A stretch of 30,125 bases of DNA, taken from CAZKEG01 sp964601575 (GTDB lineage: Bacteria; Desulfobacterota; Thermodesulfobacteria; Thermodesulfobacteriales; Thermodesulfatatoraceae). The stretch's first letter is position 1. Every line of letters begins with the position of its first letter. The stretch lies in NCBI GenBank assembly GCA_964601575.1, contig CAZROA010000015.1:1-30125 (forward strand), given 5' to 3'. Made by a program: the position numbers and the translations under genes. Below are positions 1 to 7,799 of the stretch, one piece after another. Below the pieces are notes generated by a model. The model had not been told where the DNA came from. It ran no database searches and was given only the letters and a program-made list of their open reading frames with translations.

Positions 1-48
1 GAGCTCATCGGTGAAGTCGATTTTGACCTTTGGTGGTAGAATGGCCAT
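1..48 (-). CDS. 5' end of an unidentified protein gene (runs off the left edge)
   Basis: On the minus strand an ATG at 48-46 opens a frame of 16 codons (MAILPPKVKIDFTDEL) that is still open at base 1. A strong Shine-Dalgarno, AGGAGGTG at 59-52, sits three bases before the ATG, which is why I believe the start. The visible residues are too few to name a family. It is divergent from the tRNA gene, with about 160 bp between them in which I see no other gene. Confidence 0.6.
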   Translation of the reverse strand, partial: MAILPPKVKIDFTDEL

Positions 49-170
49 GGGCACCTCCTGGGTGAAGTGTGTTGTTTGTCGAATCTCTTTATACCCCAGG
101 TTTGGTGCCCTTTCTCCTTTTTCTTATCCGGGACTTAGGGAGAATAAAGACCCAAACCGAATCTGATCCC

Positions 171-198
171 TTGACGCCGGCCCTTAAGCCGTTTAAAT
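171..198 (+). promoter_or_regulatory. candidate sigma-70 promoter of tRNA-Leu
   Basis: TTGACG at 171-176 and TTAAAT at 193-198 are separated by 16 bases and end 11 bases before the mature tRNA. The -35 element is 5/6 to consensus and the -10 element 4/6. Its placement makes it a plausible tRNA promoter, but it was read by eye only. Confidence 0.45.
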
Positions 199-209
199 AA
201 ACAATGAGT

Positions 210-296
210 GCCGAGGTGGTGGAATTGGTAGACACGCTGTCTTGAGGGGGCAGTGGGCGTAAGCCCGTGCGGGTTCGAGTCCCGCCCTCGGCACCA
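210..296 (+). tRNA. tRNA-Leu (anticodon GAG)
   Basis: The acceptor stem GCCGAGG (210-216) pairs with CCTCGGC (286-292), followed by the discriminator A and an encoded CCA (294-296). The anticodon stem CTGTC/GGCAG (237-241/249-253) closes a 7-base loop with GAG at 244-246. A long variable arm (GGGCGTAAGCCC) marks a class II tRNA, and the T arm carries GGTTCGAGTCC. It reads CUC and CUU codons. Recombinase relics begin about 145 bp downstream, so this tRNA may once have been an integration target. Confidence 0.97.
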
Positions 297-440
297 ATTT
301 TCCTCGATGACCGCCTTTCCGAAAACATCTATCCCGGCTGGGGACACTTCGGGACAGCGTACAGTCACAAGGTTTTTATGTTGTAAAGATTTTCAATTAG
401 TTAGCTTTTGACTTTTTGGTACATCTTAAGGGAAGCGATC

Positions 441-659
441 TTACAGGCATGGTCTTCTAAGGTTAGCGTTAAGGCGAGCGTACCTCCTGGTAGTGCGCAC
501 GTCAGAGTGCCCCATGTAAGCGCCTATCTCCTCGTAGGATAGACCCTGCTTGAGTAGCTGGTAGGCAAAAGAATGTTACATCCCTTCATAGAACGAGACG
601 TTAATTCCTAGCTCTGCACACGCCTTGTGCCAAAGCCGAGGCATACTGGACTTACACAA
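441..659 (-). pseudogene. decayed tyrosine recombinase (integrase) C-terminus
   Basis: The minus strand reads PRLWHKACAELGINVSFYEG, then M, a TAA stop (578-576), then HSFAYQLLKQGLSYEEIGAY and MGHSDVRTTRRYARLN, ending at TAA 443-441. This is the catalytic end of a tyrosine recombinase: the HSFA stretch of box II, the GHSDVRTT histidine box and the nucleophile Tyr in RRYARL. In active members an Arg sits just before HSFA; here that codon is the stop. No start or N-terminal half is present, and upstream the frame meets another stop in the transposase relic. It is therefore a dead fragment. Its position beside tRNA-Leu fits an old integrated element. Confidence is high for the family and lower for the exact 5' limit. 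Confidence 0.82.
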
Positions 660-662
660 TTT

Positions 663-850
663 TTACCTGGTCTCGGGCTTACGGCGGTTTTTCATAAAAG
701 GCTTCGATGCACTCTGTTCATAATGCCCTCTTGATGCGGTAGAAGGTGTCTCGACTGTAGCCCATAACGAGGCAAGCACAAGAGACATTTCCGGGTAAGC
801 AGCAAGCTCTAGTAACCCCAGTTTGTTTTTTAAGTTTTCTTGAGTGTCAT
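663..850 (-). pseudogene. decayed IS481-like transposase N-terminus
   Basis: An ATG at 850-848 with GGAG at 859-856 opens a broken reading frame. Pieced together over three frames it reads TQENLKNKLGLLELAAY, then GNVSCACLVMGYSRDTFYRI, then a TGA stop, then IEAFYEK and NRRKPETR. This is the helix-turn-helix start of IS481-type transposases (GYSRDTFYR is the hallmark). A base appears to be lost right after the ATG, another near 792, and another near 693. The DDE catalytic part is missing, so it cannot move. It abuts the integrase relic on the same strand. The family call rests on motif memory, not on a search. Confidence 0.7.
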
Positions 851-1020
851 AGCTACTCCTTTATTAGGGATTCTGGGTGGATCTCTTGGAGGGTAGTCTG
901 GACAGCTTCTTTTTGAAAGGCCCCTTGTCAGATTAAGCATGGGCTAAAGCATTAAAATCTCTATGTCTTTGGCGGTTTTGAAGTGGAAGGCTTTTATTAT
1001 TTTTTGCCTCTATGGCGGGC

Positions 1021-1050
1021 TTGTGCTGATTAGTAAATACCGGTTAAGAT
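1021..1050 (+). promoter_or_regulatory. candidate promoter of the SRP RNA gene
   Basis: TTGTGC (1021-1026) and TAAGAT (1045-1050) are 18 bases apart, just before the RNA gene. The predicted start, near 1057, lies a few bases before the 5' end of the folded RNA. Confidence 0.4.
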
Positions 1051-1062
1051 AGATACCTCTAT

Positions 1063-1164
<102 letters not shown>

Positions 1165-1172
1165 GCCAATAT

Positions 1173-2981
1173 CTAGCTAATTCCTAACTCTTGAAGCTTC
1201 TCTGGAGTTGGCCGCCCGGATTCATCCCAACCACGTAGGCGATAATATTCCGGAAGCATCTCCGAAAGCCTGACCACTGAGCCCTGGTTCGGCCCTTCAG
1301 GCATAGGTTCTTCAAGGAGGCGTTTGGGCAGGGTGTCCTGTGCTGGATCAAGCCCGGCCTTGAGGTTGAAGAGCCGTTCGAGATTCCAGATCCTCTCCCC
1401 GCAGGCCAGCATTTCCTCTACGGTATAATCAAAGCCCGTGGCCGCGGCCAAAAGATCCCGATAGTCCTCGGCCCCTAGGGCAAAAGAGGTAAAAAGACAA
1501 AGACCGCTTGAGTCAATCACCGCCGTCAAATCCTGAAAGATCTTGGCCCATTTGGCCTTGTCTTCGATCGAGCGTGGGTCAAGCTTTTCCGGCACACCGA
1601 GTATTTCCGGGGCAATCATGTAGCCACGGACATGACAGCCACCACGATTGGAGGTGGCATAGACCAGGCCCTGGCCCTGAGCCCCACGAGGATCATAGGC
1701 CGGAAGCTCCTGGCCTTTGACCGACATGGAGAGCTCAGGATGCCCGTAAGCGGTGGCCAGCCGCAGGGAACCCTCAGCCATTTTGTCCCCAAGGCCTCGT
1801 CGATAGGCGATGGCCTCGGTGTAGTAGACAATGGCTTCCGAGCTTCCGAAGCGAAGTTCAGGCCCGTTGGCCAGGTCCTCCTTGGGTAGATGGCCCTTTT
1901 CATATAGCTCCATGGCACAGGCAATGGTCACTCCACAAGAGATGGTGTCAAGCCCTAGGCGGTTACACATAAAATTGGCCTCGGTGATGGCAATCAGATC
2001 TTGTACCCCGCAACAGGCCCCATAGGCCCAACTGCTTTCGTATTCTGGGCCTTCGCCCTTGTTTTTGGTAGGGAGTTCGGTCACCCGGGTACATTTGATC
2101 GGGCAGGCGTAACAGCCACGGTTCTTCTTGAGATAGCCTTTTCCAACCAAGGCCTCACCACATACCTCGGGTGTGCCTTCAAAGACACCGGTCTGGAAAT
2201 TACGTGTGGGATAAAGGCCGTTTTCGTTGATGATGTTATCCAAGACCTTGGTTCCCAATTTGGGGAGACCTTCGGAGGTGACCGGGTGTTCCCGAAGGAT
2301 GTCTACCTTTTTCCGAATGAAATCCATAAAGACGTCCTTGTCCGGGGCCTCGGGTCTCTTCGTGCCCCGGACGACGACGGCTTTAAGCTTCTTGGCCCCC
2401 ATCACCGCCCCTACTCCGGAACGCCCGGCGGCCCGATGCTTATCATTGATTACACAGGCAAAGCGGACCTTGTTCTCCCCAGCCGGGCCGATACAGGCCA
2501 CCCGCGCCTTTTCGTCACCGAATTCTTCAAGGATCTTGTCGGTGGCCACGTCGGTCTCAAGGCCCCAGAGGTGAGAGGCCGGTTTTAGGGCTACCTCATC
2601 GTCTTTTATGGCCAGATAGACCGGTTCTTGGGTCTCTCCTTCAAAGATAAGCAAGTCATAGCCTGCAGCCTTAAGCTCCGCCCCGAAATATCCGCCGGAA
2701 TTAGAACAGGCAATAAGACCGGTCAGCGGGCTCTTGCAAAGGACCATATAACGCCCACCAGCCGGGGCCGGGGTGCCGGTAAGGGGTCCGGTGGCAAAGA
2801 TGAGTACATTTTCCGGGGAAAAGGGATCGGCCTTAGGGTCCATAAGCTTGGAGAGATAATAAGTCCCCAGCCCACGGCCCCCGATGTAGGCCCGTAATAT
2901 CTCTTCCTGGAGGTCTTCTTTCTTTATCTCTCCGGTGGTAAGGTTTACCCTTAAGATGCATCCCCCATACGTCCCTGGCAT
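1173..2981 (-). CDS. aor: tungsten-dependent aldehyde:ferredoxin oxidoreductase
   Basis: This 602-residue protein has the standard AOR length. Enzymes of the family oxidise aldehydes to acids (or the reverse) and pass electrons to ferredoxin. The [4Fe-4S] ligands appear as C290, C293 and C297 (RGCYACPIKC) with a fourth Cys at 495 (SSGLCLF), nearly the spacing of Pyrococcus furiosus AOR. Glu313 and His450 lie where that enzyme has its catalytic pair. The pterin-binding start (GGRGLGTYYL, SNSGGYFGAELKAAGYD) is intact. The start is set by AAGGAGG at 2994-2988 before the ATG. It stands alone, with no ferredoxin or cofactor gene beside it, and is divergent from the next gene by 52 bp. The substrate cannot be told; FOR- or WOR-type paralogues remain possible. 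Confidence 0.93.
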   Translation of the reverse strand: MPGTYGGCILRVNLTTGEIKKEDLQEEILRAYIGGRGLGTYYLSKLMDPKADPFSPENVLIFATGPLTGTPAPAGGRYMVLCKSPLTGLIACSNSGGYFGAELKAAGYDLLIFEGETQEPVYLAIKDDEVALKPASHLWGLETDVATDKILEEFGDEKARVACIGPAGENKVRFACVINDKHRAAGRSGVGAVMGAKKLKAVVVRGTKRPEAPDKDVFMDFIRKKVDILREHPVTSEGLPKLGTKVLDNIINENGLYPTRNFQTGVFEGTPEVCGEALVGKGYLKKNRGCYACPIKCTRVTELPTKNKGEGPEYESSWAYGACCGVQDLIAITEANFMCNRLGLDTISCGVTIACAMELYEKGHLPKEDLANGPELRFGSSEAIVYYTEAIAYRRGLGDKMAEGSLRLATAYGHPELSMSVKGQELPAYDPRGAQGQGLVYATSNRGGCHVRGYMIAPEILGVPEKLDPRSIEDKAKWAKIFQDLTAVIDSSGLCLFTSFALGAEDYRDLLAAATGFDYTVEEMLACGERIWNLERLFNLKAGLDPAQDTLPKRLLEEPMPEGPNQGSVVRLSEMLPEYYRLRGWDESGRPTPEKLQELGIS

Positions 2982-3033
2982 GGCCTACCTCCTTGACGAA
3001 ATTCATCCTTTTAACTAGCACAGTTTAGGACAA

Positions 3034-4773
3034 ATGAAAAAACTTTCTTTCCTCCAAATAATCTTTTTCCTGCTCCTTCCTCTTCTGGTTAAGGCCAAAG
3101 CCACTATCACTCCGGATCGAGTCTTGGTCCTAGCCAATACCCGAAGCCAGACCTCCCGAGAAATGGCCTCTTTTTACCTTGAGGTTAGACATATCCCTCG
3201 GGAAAATCTCTGTCTCCTCCCTTTACCTCTTAAGGAAGAGATCACCCGTCCGGTCTATCTCAAGAAGATCGAGCGACCTTTGGCCAAATTTCTGAGTAAA
3301 CATCACCTTGAGGATCAAATCCTGGCCATTGTGATCATGCCTGGTGTACCTCATAAGATCAGCGGTCGGGTGGCCCGGGATGGGGATGCCGCTTCGGTGG
3401 ACTCAGAACTCACCCTTCTTTATCGGAAGATGATCTACGGGCCGTATCGCCTCTCGGGTTGGATCAGGAACCCCTTTTTTGCTACTCCCAGAGAGATCCC
3501 CTTTGAGCATGATCGCTTTGATATCTATTTGGTGACCAGGATCGCCGCTTATACCCCCAAAGAGGCCAAGGATTTGATCAAACGGGCCTTACTCTCGGAA
3601 GAGACCAAACCCCCTTACGCCATTATTCTCGACGCCAAAGACGGCCCCAGCAGGCCGGGAGATAACTGGATCCATGCCGCTTATCTCCGATTGAAGGACC
3701 GGCCTGGCCTGCGTTTGATCACTTCTTTTGACCCGGCCTTCATTACCTCAGGAGACCGCGTTATCGGGTATTGTTCTTGGGGTTCAAACGATCCCAACTA
3801 TCCCCCTGACCGAAGGCTCTATTTTCATTTTTTACCGGGAGCCATCGGGGTGACCTATGTCAGCACCAGTGCTCGTACCTTTAAAGAACCACCTCTTGGC
3901 TGGGAAGTAGGGCCGTGGAAGGAGCACTGGCGCTTCTTTGCCGGCTCTCCTCAATCTCTGATCGCTGATCTTATTCGTCTTGGGATCACTGGTATTTCGG
4001 GCAATGTCTATGAGCCATATCTCGGGGCCTCAGCCAGGCCTTATATCCTTTTTCCGGCCTATCTTGACGGGGATACCTTGGCTGAGGCCTATTATCGTTC
4101 TTTGGCCTTTCTCAGTTGGCAAACGGTGGTGATCGGCGATCCCTTGACCCGCCTCGGGCGACCGGTGCCCTCTCAAGCTCCAAAACCAGAAAATTGGTTT
4201 GAAAGACGCAAAGAGGTCTATCAAGAGGCCCTCACGAGACGGACAGAAGAAGATCGTCTGTTTTTGGCCAAGATCTATCTCAGGCAAGGCCTGACCATCA
4301 AGGCCTTTGAGGAGTTAAAACCCCTTCTTAAAAAGAAAGAGGTCAAAGACTTCGTCTTTGCTCTCCTTTTTCAGATTGCCCGGGACAAGGCCTCTAGGCG
4401 ACGTGTTGTTTATTACCTTCGCCAAAGCCAAGATCCACGGGCCAAATTGGTCCTGGCCTTTCTGGCCCTGCAGGAGAAACAATGGATCCTCCTCAAGGAG
4501 TATCTCAAGGCCCTTCAAACAGAGCCCAATCTAAAAAGATCTTTTGAGGTCCGATACCTAAGGGCCATGCTAGAGCTTGAGACCGGTCATTGCCAAAAGG
4601 CCATCCCCCTCTTTGAAGGGCTTATTGCCCAAAACCCGGGGCGGTTTGACCTATATCTCCCCTTTATTAAGGCCCTTAAGGCCTGCGGACAGGAAGAACG
4701 TGCGGCAAGGATCAAAGAGCGGATCCTCGCCCATCCAGAACTGGTCGAACTTTGGCCAGAGCTTGCCCGTTAA
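3034..4773 (+). CDS. secreted TIGR03790-like protein with C-terminal helical repeats
   Basis: The 579-residue product starts with a clear signal peptide (MKKLSFLQIIFFLLLPLLVKA), so it acts outside the cytoplasm. Residues about 27-380 resemble the uncharacterised TIGR03790 family: DRVLVLANTRSQTSREMASF at the start, then IVIMPGVPHKISG, then YCSWGSNDPN and a late SWQTVVIGDPL. From about residue 390 onward the sequence is all helix with TPR-like spacing (FLAKIYLRQGLTIKAFEELK and AMLELETGHCQKAIPLFEGL), ending at the C-terminus. The function is unknown; the repeats suggest protein binding in the envelope. An AGGA at 3027-3030 precedes the ATG. Its stop overlaps the galE stop by four bases, tail to tail. 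The family call is from memory of its motifs. Confidence 0.75.
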   Translation: MKKLSFLQIIFFLLLPLLVKAKATITPDRVLVLANTRSQTSREMASFYLEVRHIPRENLCLLPLPLKEEITRPVYLKKIERPLAKFLSKHHLEDQILAIVIMPGVPHKISGRVARDGDAASVDSELTLLYRKMIYGPYRLSGWIRNPFFATPREIPFEHDRFDIYLVTRIAAYTPKEAKDLIKRALLSEETKPPYAIILDAKDGPSRPGDNWIHAAYLRLKDRPGLRLITSFDPAFITSGDRVIGYCSWGSNDPNYPPDRRLYFHFLPGAIGVTYVSTSARTFKEPPLGWEVGPWKEHWRFFAGSPQSLIADLIRLGITGISGNVYEPYLGASARPYILFPAYLDGDTLAEAYYRSLAFLSWQTVVIGDPLTRLGRPVPSQAPKPENWFERRKEVYQEALTRRTEEDRLFLAKIYLRQGLTIKAFEELKPLLKKKEVKDFVFALLFQIARDKASRRRVVYYLRQSQDPRAKLVLAFLALQEKQWILLKEYLKALQTEPNLKRSFEVRYLRAMLELETGHCQKAIPLFEGLIAQNPGRFDLYLPFIKALKACGQEERAARIKERILAHPELVELWPELAR

Positions 4774-5756
4774 TAGCGGCGATTTTTCTCCCATTCCCAG
4801 GCGGTCTTGATAATGTAAGCCAGGTCGTCAAAACGAGGCCTAAAACCCAAAGTCTGAAAGGCCCTTTCACAAGAAGCCACCAAAATAGGCGGATCACCTG
4901 GACGGCGTCCTTTCTCCTCCACCGGGATATCTACACCGGTGACCTTTTTGGCCGTTTCGACCACCTCTTTCACCGAGTAACCATGCCCGTAACCACAATT
5001 CAAGACCGTACTCCGCCCTCCTTCAAGCAGATATTCCAAGGCTAAGAGATGGACCTCCGCCAGGTCGTCTACATGGATGAAATCACGGATACAAGTGCCA
5101 TCAGCGGTGGGGTAGTCGGTCCCAAAGAGGAAGAATTTTTCTCGTTTTCCCAAGGCTGTCTGAAGAAGAAGGGGAATGAGATGGGTCTCGGGGTCATGGG
5201 CCTCACCCAGCCGGCCTTTGGGGTCAGCCCCGGCGGCGTTGAAATAACGCAGGGCCACATACTCAAATTCCGGATCAGCCGCAGCCAGGTCAGCCAGGAC
5301 CCTTTCGACCATGGCCTTGGTCGCCCCGTAGGGGTTGATGGGGTTTACCGGATGTTCCTCAGGGATGGGTGTCTCTTGGGGTTCTCCATAGACCGCCGCG
5401 CTGGAAGAAAAGATAAACTTTTTGACCCCAGCAGATCGAGCAGCCTCTAACAAGGCAATGGTCTGGGCAAGGTTATTTTGATAATACTTGAGGGGTTCGG
5501 TGACGCTCTCCGGGACGACGATATAGGCGGCAAAATGCATCACCGCCAGGGGACGATAGGCCTCAAAGACCTCTTTTAACCTGGTCTTATCTTCGGTCTT
5601 GCCCACAAGCAAGTCTCCAAAGAGTACGGCCTCGCGATGACCAGAAGAGAGGTCGTCATAGACTACCGGGAAGAGTCCTCGTTTATGAAGGGCCTTGGCC
5701 ACGTGCGAGCCGATATATCCTGCCCCACCGGTCACCAGGATGCTCTTCTTAGACAT
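4770..5756 (-). CDS. galE: UDP-glucose 4-epimerase
   Basis: A 328-residue short-chain dehydrogenase/reductase that interconverts UDP-glucose and UDP-galactose, feeding sugar supply for LPS and exopolysaccharide. Visible features are the NAD-binding loop GGAGYIG (10-16), the catalytic Ser in FSSSAAVYGEP (about 117-119) and the YxxxK pair Y143/K147 (NPYGATK). I chose the ATG at 5756 because the protein then starts MSKKSILVTGG, as in the family, with GGGAG at 5767-5763. Longer in-frame starts up to 5870 would run through the upstream membrane-protein gene. The start overlaps that gene by 8 bp, so the two are probably cotranscribed. Confidence 0.95.
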   Translation of the reverse strand: MSKKSILVTGGAGYIGSHVAKALHKRGLFPVVYDDLSSGHREAVLFGDLLVGKTEDKTRLKEVFEAYRPLAVMHFAAYIVVPESVTEPLKYYQNNLAQTIALLEAARSAGVKKFIFSSSAAVYGEPQETPIPEEHPVNPINPYGATKAMVERVLADLAAADPEFEYVALRYFNAAGADPKGRLGEAHDPETHLIPLLLQTALGKREKFFLFGTDYPTADGTCIRDFIHVDDLAEVHLLALEYLLEGGRSTVLNCGYGHGYSVKEVVETAKKVTGVDIPVEEKGRRPGDPPILVASCERAFQTLGFRPRFDDLAYIIKTAWEWEKNRRY

Positions 5757-6108
5757 CTCCATTCTCCCAAACTCGCCTTTTGCCGAATTGTGCCCCTCCG
5801 AACCCAAGGATCGGGACAAAGATGACCGGGAAAAAGGCCATCCCCAGGCCAAAGAGCGGACCTTTACCAAACCTCTCGGCCAATTCTAGGTGAACGATAA
5901 GGGAAAAGACGATATTGATCACCGGGATGAAGAAAAAGATCGCCCACCAGAGCGGTCTTTCGACGATTTGAAGGAGGACGACCACGTTATAGATGGGTAT
6001 TACCGCCGCCCAGCCTGGTCTTCCGGCCTTTTCGTAGATTCGCCAATAACCAGTAAGGACCAGGGCGGCACAAAGGATCTCGATGATAGATAGGGCGTCT
6101 AATCTCAT
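5749..6108 (-). CDS. small membrane protein, DUF5684-like
   Basis: The 119-residue protein has several hydrophobic segments: about 6-20, 36-50, 54-74 and 88-105. The pattern YEKAGRPGWAAVIPIYNVVV, RPLWWAIFFFIPVINI and FGKGPLFGLGM with GFGGAQFGK recalls the DUF5684 family, whose members have no settled role. GGGAAG at 6118-6113 precedes the ATG. It overlaps galE by 8 bp and is divergent from the radical SAM gene by 41 bp, so a promoter pair must lie in that short gap. Integral inner-membrane location is a firm inference; function is not known. Confidence 0.8.
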   Translation of the reverse strand: MRLDALSIIEILCAALVLTGYWRIYEKAGRPGWAAVIPIYNVVVLLQIVERPLWWAIFFFIPVINIVFSLIVHLELAERFGKGPLFGLGMAFFPVIFVPILGFGGAQFGKRRVWENGDV

Positions 6109-6149
6109 AAAACTTCCCGCCGATTTTCAAAGACCTTACTATAGTAGAG

Positions 6150-7799
6150 ATGATGTCTTCAAGGAAAGAGACCGGGGTCATTCGTAAAAGGTGGCGAGGC
6201 CGGGTGCCGGTGGCCTTGGTCTTCCCCAATGTCTATCACCTGGGTATGTCTAATCTCGGCTTTCGCCTGGTCTATCATTTTCTGAATGCCTACGATGAGA
6301 TTGTCTGCGAACGTCTCTTTTTGCCCCAGGAAGGTGAACCCCTGCGCTCGGTGGAATCAAACCGCCCGCTCACCGACTTCAAGGTGGTACTCTTTTCCAT
6401 CTCTTTTGAGCCGGATTTTGTAAACGTGGTCAAGATCTTGGAACAAGCCGGCCTCCCTCCTTTAGCCGCAGAAAGAAAGGAAGGTCCTTTGATATTGGCC
6501 GGGGGAGTAGGGGTCTGGCTCAATCCCGATCCCCTAGCCCCTTTTGTCGATGGGTTCTTGATCGGCGAGATCGAGGCCCTGGGCAAAGCCCTGGTAAAAA
6601 AGATAATCAAGGACCCGGAGCGTGAGGCCTTGGAGGAAGAGCTTTTTGAAATACCGGGTTTTCTCCCAAGCAGGGCCTATGAGCCCATCTTTGAGGCCGA
6701 AGGATGGCTAAGGGGCTTTGAAAGCCGGGGCATAAGACTGCCGGTCAAGAAAGTTATAGCCACGCACCTAGAAAATCCTCCTTTTTCTGATCTCTTGGCC
6801 GAAGAAACCGAGTTTTCGAAGACTTATCTCTTAGAAGTAGGCAGGGGTTGTGGCCGGGGGTGTCGTTTCTGTGCTGCGGGGATGATCTATCGCCCCCCAA
6901 GGCCTTGGCCTAGGGAGGTCTTGGAGAAGGCCTTGGACCAGATAGCCCCTGGGAGCAAGGTTGGGCTTATCGGCCTTGAGTTTGCTGACCAGGAGACCTT
7001 AGAGATCATTGCCGAGGCCTTGATCAAAAAGGATTGCGTCCTTACCTTCTCCTCCCTTCGAGCCGATACCCTAACCCCCTCCTTTGTCAGGCTCCTTTCC
7101 CGGCAGAAGACAGCCACCATTGCCCCAGAGGCCGGAAGCGAACGCCTACGTCAGGTGATCAACAAGGGCCTTAGTGAAGAGGACCTTCTCCGGGCGACAA
7201 GGCTCTTGGCTGAGGCTGGAGTACGCAGTTTAAAGCTCTATTTCATGATCGGGCTCCCGACCGAGACCCAGGAAGATATAGAGGCCATCGTGGCCCTGGC
7301 CAAGAGGATCAAGCACGTTGCCGATCAGGTGACCAAACCCCAGGGCTATGTGGTTCAGATCAAACTCAGCGTGGCCTGTTTTGTCCCTAAGCCCTGGACA
7401 CCGTTTCAATGGGCCCCTTTCGCCGGGAAGAAGGTTTTAAAAGAGCGCCTTTCTTGGCTGAAAAAAAAGGTGGCCAAAAGCCCCAATATGTCCCTTACCA
7501 GCGATCTTCCTAAATGGGCCTATCTCCAGGCCCTGATCGCCAGAGGGGACAGGCGCCTAAAGACCTTGCTCCTTGATCTGGCTCGAGGGAAGACCTTGTC
7601 TCAGGCCTTGGTCAAGCTCCCGATCAATCCGGACTTTTTGGTGAGTCGTTTGCGGGAAAAAGAAGAGATCTTTCCGTGGGAGGTGATTGACCTCGGGGTC
7701 AAGCGATCCTTTCTCTGGGAGGAATGGGAAAAGGCCCAGAAGGGGCTTACCTCCCCTCCCTGTCTCTTGGGGAAGTGTACCCGTTGCGGGGTCTGTTAG
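6150..7799 (+). CDS. radical SAM protein, N-terminal half of the TIGR03960 type
   Basis: The 549-residue protein has an N-terminal domain of the B12-binding type (RVPVALVFPNVYHLGMSNLG, ILAGGVGVWLNPDPLAPFVD) followed by a radical SAM core with the cluster motif C234-x3-C238-x2-C241 (RGCGRGCRFCAAG). This layout matches the TIGR03960-like family, whose reaction is not established. The extreme C-terminus ends in C538-x4-C543-x2-C546-x2-C549, a possible second metal site. Two ATGs are adjacent at 6150 and 6153, with only a weak GTAGAG before them; the conserved N-terminus needs a start this early. The stop overlaps the PilZ gene stop by 4 bp, tail to tail. No substrate is implied by neighbours. 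Confidence 0.8.
   Translation: MMSSRKETGVIRKRWRGRVPVALVFPNVYHLGMSNLGFRLVYHFLNAYDEIVCERLFLPQEGEPLRSVESNRPLTDFKVVLFSISFEPDFVNVVKILEQAGLPPLAAERKEGPLILAGGVGVWLNPDPLAPFVDGFLIGEIEALGKALVKKIIKDPEREALEEELFEIPGFLPSRAYEPIFEAEGWLRGFESRGIRLPVKKVIATHLENPPFSDLLAEETEFSKTYLLEVGRGCGRGCRFCAAGMIYRPPRPWPREVLEKALDQIAPGSKVGLIGLEFADQETLEIIAEALIKKDCVLTFSSLRADTLTPSFVRLLSRQKTATIAPEAGSERLRQVINKGLSEEDLLRATRLLAEAGVRSLKLYFMIGLPTETQEDIEAIVALAKRIKHVADQVTKPQGYVVQIKLSVACFVPKPWTPFQWAPFAGKKVLKERLSWLKKKVAKSPNMSLTSDLPKWAYLQALIARGDRRLKTLLLDLARGKTLSQALVKLPINPDFLVSRLREKEEIFPWEVIDLGVKRSFLWEEWEKAQKGLTSPPCLLGKCTRCGVC

Larger units (their letters stand above)
297..1062. other. 765-bp gene-poor region with decayed mobile DNA
   Basis: No intact gene is visible between the tRNA and the SRP RNA. 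Two recognisable relics lie on the minus strand: the end of a tyrosine recombinase (441-659) and the start of an IS481-like transposase (663-850). At about 865-1010 the minus strand shows further short protein-like stretches such as KAFHFKTAKDIEI, broken by stops, that I cannot assign. I recognise nothing in 297-440. I found no second copy of the tRNA 3' end that would mark an attachment site. Confidence 0.75.

Noticed and set aside
89..368. Two minus-strand open frames of 77-79 codons
   Set aside because: They run antisense through the tRNA-Leu gene and encode the well-known false peptide of tRNA-Leu genes (GTRTRTGLRPLPPQDSVS).
2001..2588. 195-codon plus-strand open frame
   Set aside because: It lies wholly inside the AOR gene on the other strand and resembles no family; the AOR protein is complete with all its ligands.
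5757..5870. 38-codon N-terminal extension of galE
   Set aside because: It would lie inside the DUF5684-like gene; the NAD-binding motif is at the correct distance from the ATG at 5756.
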